DNA from: Dechloromonas sp. ZY10
Lineage (GTDB): Bacteria; Pseudomonadota; Gammaproteobacteria; Burkholderiales; Rhodocyclaceae
Assembly: GCF_041378895.1 (NCBI RefSeq)
Contig: NZ_CP144212.1
Span: 1,845,501-1,909,500, forward strand
DNA: 64,000 nt
Direction of reading: 5' to 3'
Numbering within the stretch: the first letter of the stretch is position 1; every line of letters begins with the position of its first letter. Shown here piece after piece: positions 62,940-64,000 of this stretch. The position numbers and the translations under genes were made by a program. The notes under the pieces were generated by a model. That model was not told where the DNA came from. It was given only the letters and a program-made list of their open reading frames with translations, and ran no database searches.

Positions 62940-63841
62940 GCCGGGAAGACTCCGGTCGACAGGTAGCGATCGCCACGGTCGCAGACGATGCTGACGATGG
63001 TCGCGTTCTCGACCTGTTCGGCAAGCCGCAAGGCCACGGCAAGGGCACCGCCGGACGAAATCCCGGCGAAGATACCCTCCTCCACTGCCAGCCGCCGCGT
63101 CATCGCTTCGGCATCAGCCTGCGACACATATTCGATACGGTCGACCCGCGCTTTATCGTAAATCCTGGGCAGATAGGCTTCCGGCCATTTGCGGATGCCG
63201 GGAATCTGGCTGCCGTCGTCAGGCTGGCAACCGACGATCTCGATCGCCGGGTTCTGCGCCTTGAGATAGGCGGAAGTCCCCATGATCGTGCCGGTGGTGC
63301 CCATGCTGGAGACGAAATGGGTGATCGTGCCGGCGGTGTCGCGCCAGATTTCCGGCCCGGTGCCCTCGATATGGGCCAGCGGATTGTCCGGATTGGCGAA
63401 CTGGTCGAGGATGCTGCCCTTGCCTTCGTTGCGCATTTTTTCGGCGACATCGCGCGCCAATTCCATGCCGCCATCCTTGGGCGTCAGCACCAGTTCGGCA
63501 CCGTAGGCGCGCATGCTCTGGCGGCGTTCGACGCTCTGGTTCTCGGGCATCACCAGGATCATTTTGTAACCCTTGATCGCGGCGGCCATCGCCAAGGCAA
63601 TGCCGGTATTGCCGGAAGTCGCCTCGATCAGCGTATCGCCCGGCTTGATCTCGCCGCGCGCCTCGGCGCGGACGATCATCGACAGCGCCGGGCGATCCTT
63701 GACCGAACCGGCCGGGTTGTTGCCTTCGAGCTTGACCAGAATGGTATTGCCCCGGCGATCGTTGGCGGCACCGGGAATCCGCACCAGGCGGACCAGCGGC
63801 GTGTTGCCGACGAAATCGGCAAGCGTTTTATACGCGGGCAT
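62936..63841 (-). CDS. cysM: cysteine synthase CysM (O-acetylserine sulfhydrylase B)
   Basis: CysM makes cysteine from O-acetylserine and sulfide or thiosulfate. The 301-aa chain starts at [17 protein letters not shown]. The PLP lysine is in [11 protein letters not shown], the phosphate-binding loop is in [11 protein letters not shown], and the substrate loop is [12 protein letters not shown]. The long C-terminal loop and the lack of CysK-type ends favour CysM. It overlaps the hldD 3' end by 14 bp and the exonuclease start by 4 bp, forming one operon. Confidence 0.95.
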   Translation of the reverse strand: MPAYKTLADFVGNTPLVRLVRIPGAANDRRGNTILVKLEGNNPAGSVKDRPALSMIVRAEARGEIKPGDTLIEATSGNTGIALAMAAAIKGYKMILVMPENQSVERRQSMRAYGAELVLTPKDGGMELARDVAEKMRNEGKGSILDQFANPDNPLAHIEGTGPEIWRDTAGTITHFVSSMGTTGTIMGTSAYLKAQNPAIEIVGCQPDDGSQIPGIRKWPEAYLPRIYDKARVDRIEYVSQADAEAMTRRLAVEEGIFAGISSGGALAVALRLAEQVENATIVSIVCDRGDRYLSTGVFPA

Positions 63842-64000
63842 GCAGCCACTCCATGTATTCGGCGACGCCTTCTTCGACGCTGGCCATCGGCGCTTCGTAG
63901 CCGGCAGCACGCAGGCGAGTCAGATCGGCCTGGGTGAAGGCCTGGTACTTACCTTTGAGCGCCTCGGGGAAGGCGGTGTATTCGAGCAGGCCCTGGCTGC
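63828..64000 (-). CDS. hldD: ADP-L-glycero-D-manno-heptose-6-epimerase HldD, 3' part
   Basis: Only the last 56 codons lie in the window. The peptide [19 protein letters not shown] and the following [15 protein letters not shown], then [11 protein letters not shown], match the HldD (RfaD/WaaD) C-terminus, the enzyme that makes the heptose precursor of LPS inner core. The 5' part continues to the right of the window. It overlaps cysM by 14 bp. Confidence 0.85.
   Translation of the reverse strand, partial: SQGLLEYTAFPEALKGKYQAFTQADLTRLRAAGYEAPMASVEEGVAEYMEWLHARV

Overview
The window is high-GC DNA, almost fully coding, and looks like a chromosomal segment of a betaproteobacterium. Rhodocyclales (a Dechloromonas/Azonexus-like organism) fits best. 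That placement is inference from gene content: the DUF3348/DUF802/OmpA/DUF2894 set, a bacteriohemerythrin sensor kinase, the single-chain purL, the nadE-glnK order and a SalI-centred palindromic repeat family. No rRNA, tRNA or CRISPR array was recognised.

Layout. 1-8.1 kb: a periplasmic orphan, a Mth938-like protein, moaA, a PAS-GGDEF-EAL protein, typA, and a CcdA-like gene with an apparent frameshift followed by a secreted thioredoxin-like protein. 8.2-20.7 kb: one leftward defence operon of eight tightly packed genes, read as hsdR, hsdM, a DUF1016 nuclease, hsdS, two different HExxH metalloprotease-like proteins, a PtuA-like ATPase and a PtuB-like HNH nuclease. 21.0-21.7 kb: an ORF-less group IIC intron sitting just behind the purL terminator. 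21.7-25.7 kb: purL. 25.9-30.8 kb: a four-gene operon whose middle pair looks like a ZorA/ZorB-type (MotA/MotB-like) ion-driven motor with a very long cytoplasmic tail. 31-33.4 kb: a DUF3149 protein, a tandem glycine riboswitch driving a TRIC/UPF0126 transporter, and a small membrane protein. 33.9-38.9 kb: a second restriction-modification cassette, type III-like, with an excisionase-type HTH protein. 39.9-46.2 kb: a sigma-54 promoter, a NitT/TauT-type ABC importer, and a DctB/DctD-like two-component system with a CHMI-family isomerase gene between kinase and regulator. 46.2-53.6 kb: a DMT exporter, an SPFH protein, SelO, a thioredoxin-MsrB fusion, a hemerythrin-histidine kinase, PpsR and a YdhR-like protein. 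53.9-64 kb: housekeeping genes (lolA, ftsK, trxB, smr, glnK/B, nadE, ppa, a PolB-like exonuclease, cysM and the 3' end of hldD).

Three themes stand out. First, the window holds two complete restriction systems and one candidate defence motor. The unnamed parts (the HExxH pair with ATPase and HNH; DUF3348 and DUF2894 around the motor) are the best leads for an undescribed system. Second, a palindrome with core CACGGTCGACCGTG is scattered at about a dozen sites. It lies mostly between genes, often where a terminator is expected, but in three places it is inserted in frame inside proteins (SelO, DUF2894, CHMI-like), encoding a TVDRENGQK-like peptide. Third, redox genes recur: trxB, Trx-MsrB, SelO, the CcdA-like gene and the secreted thioredoxin.
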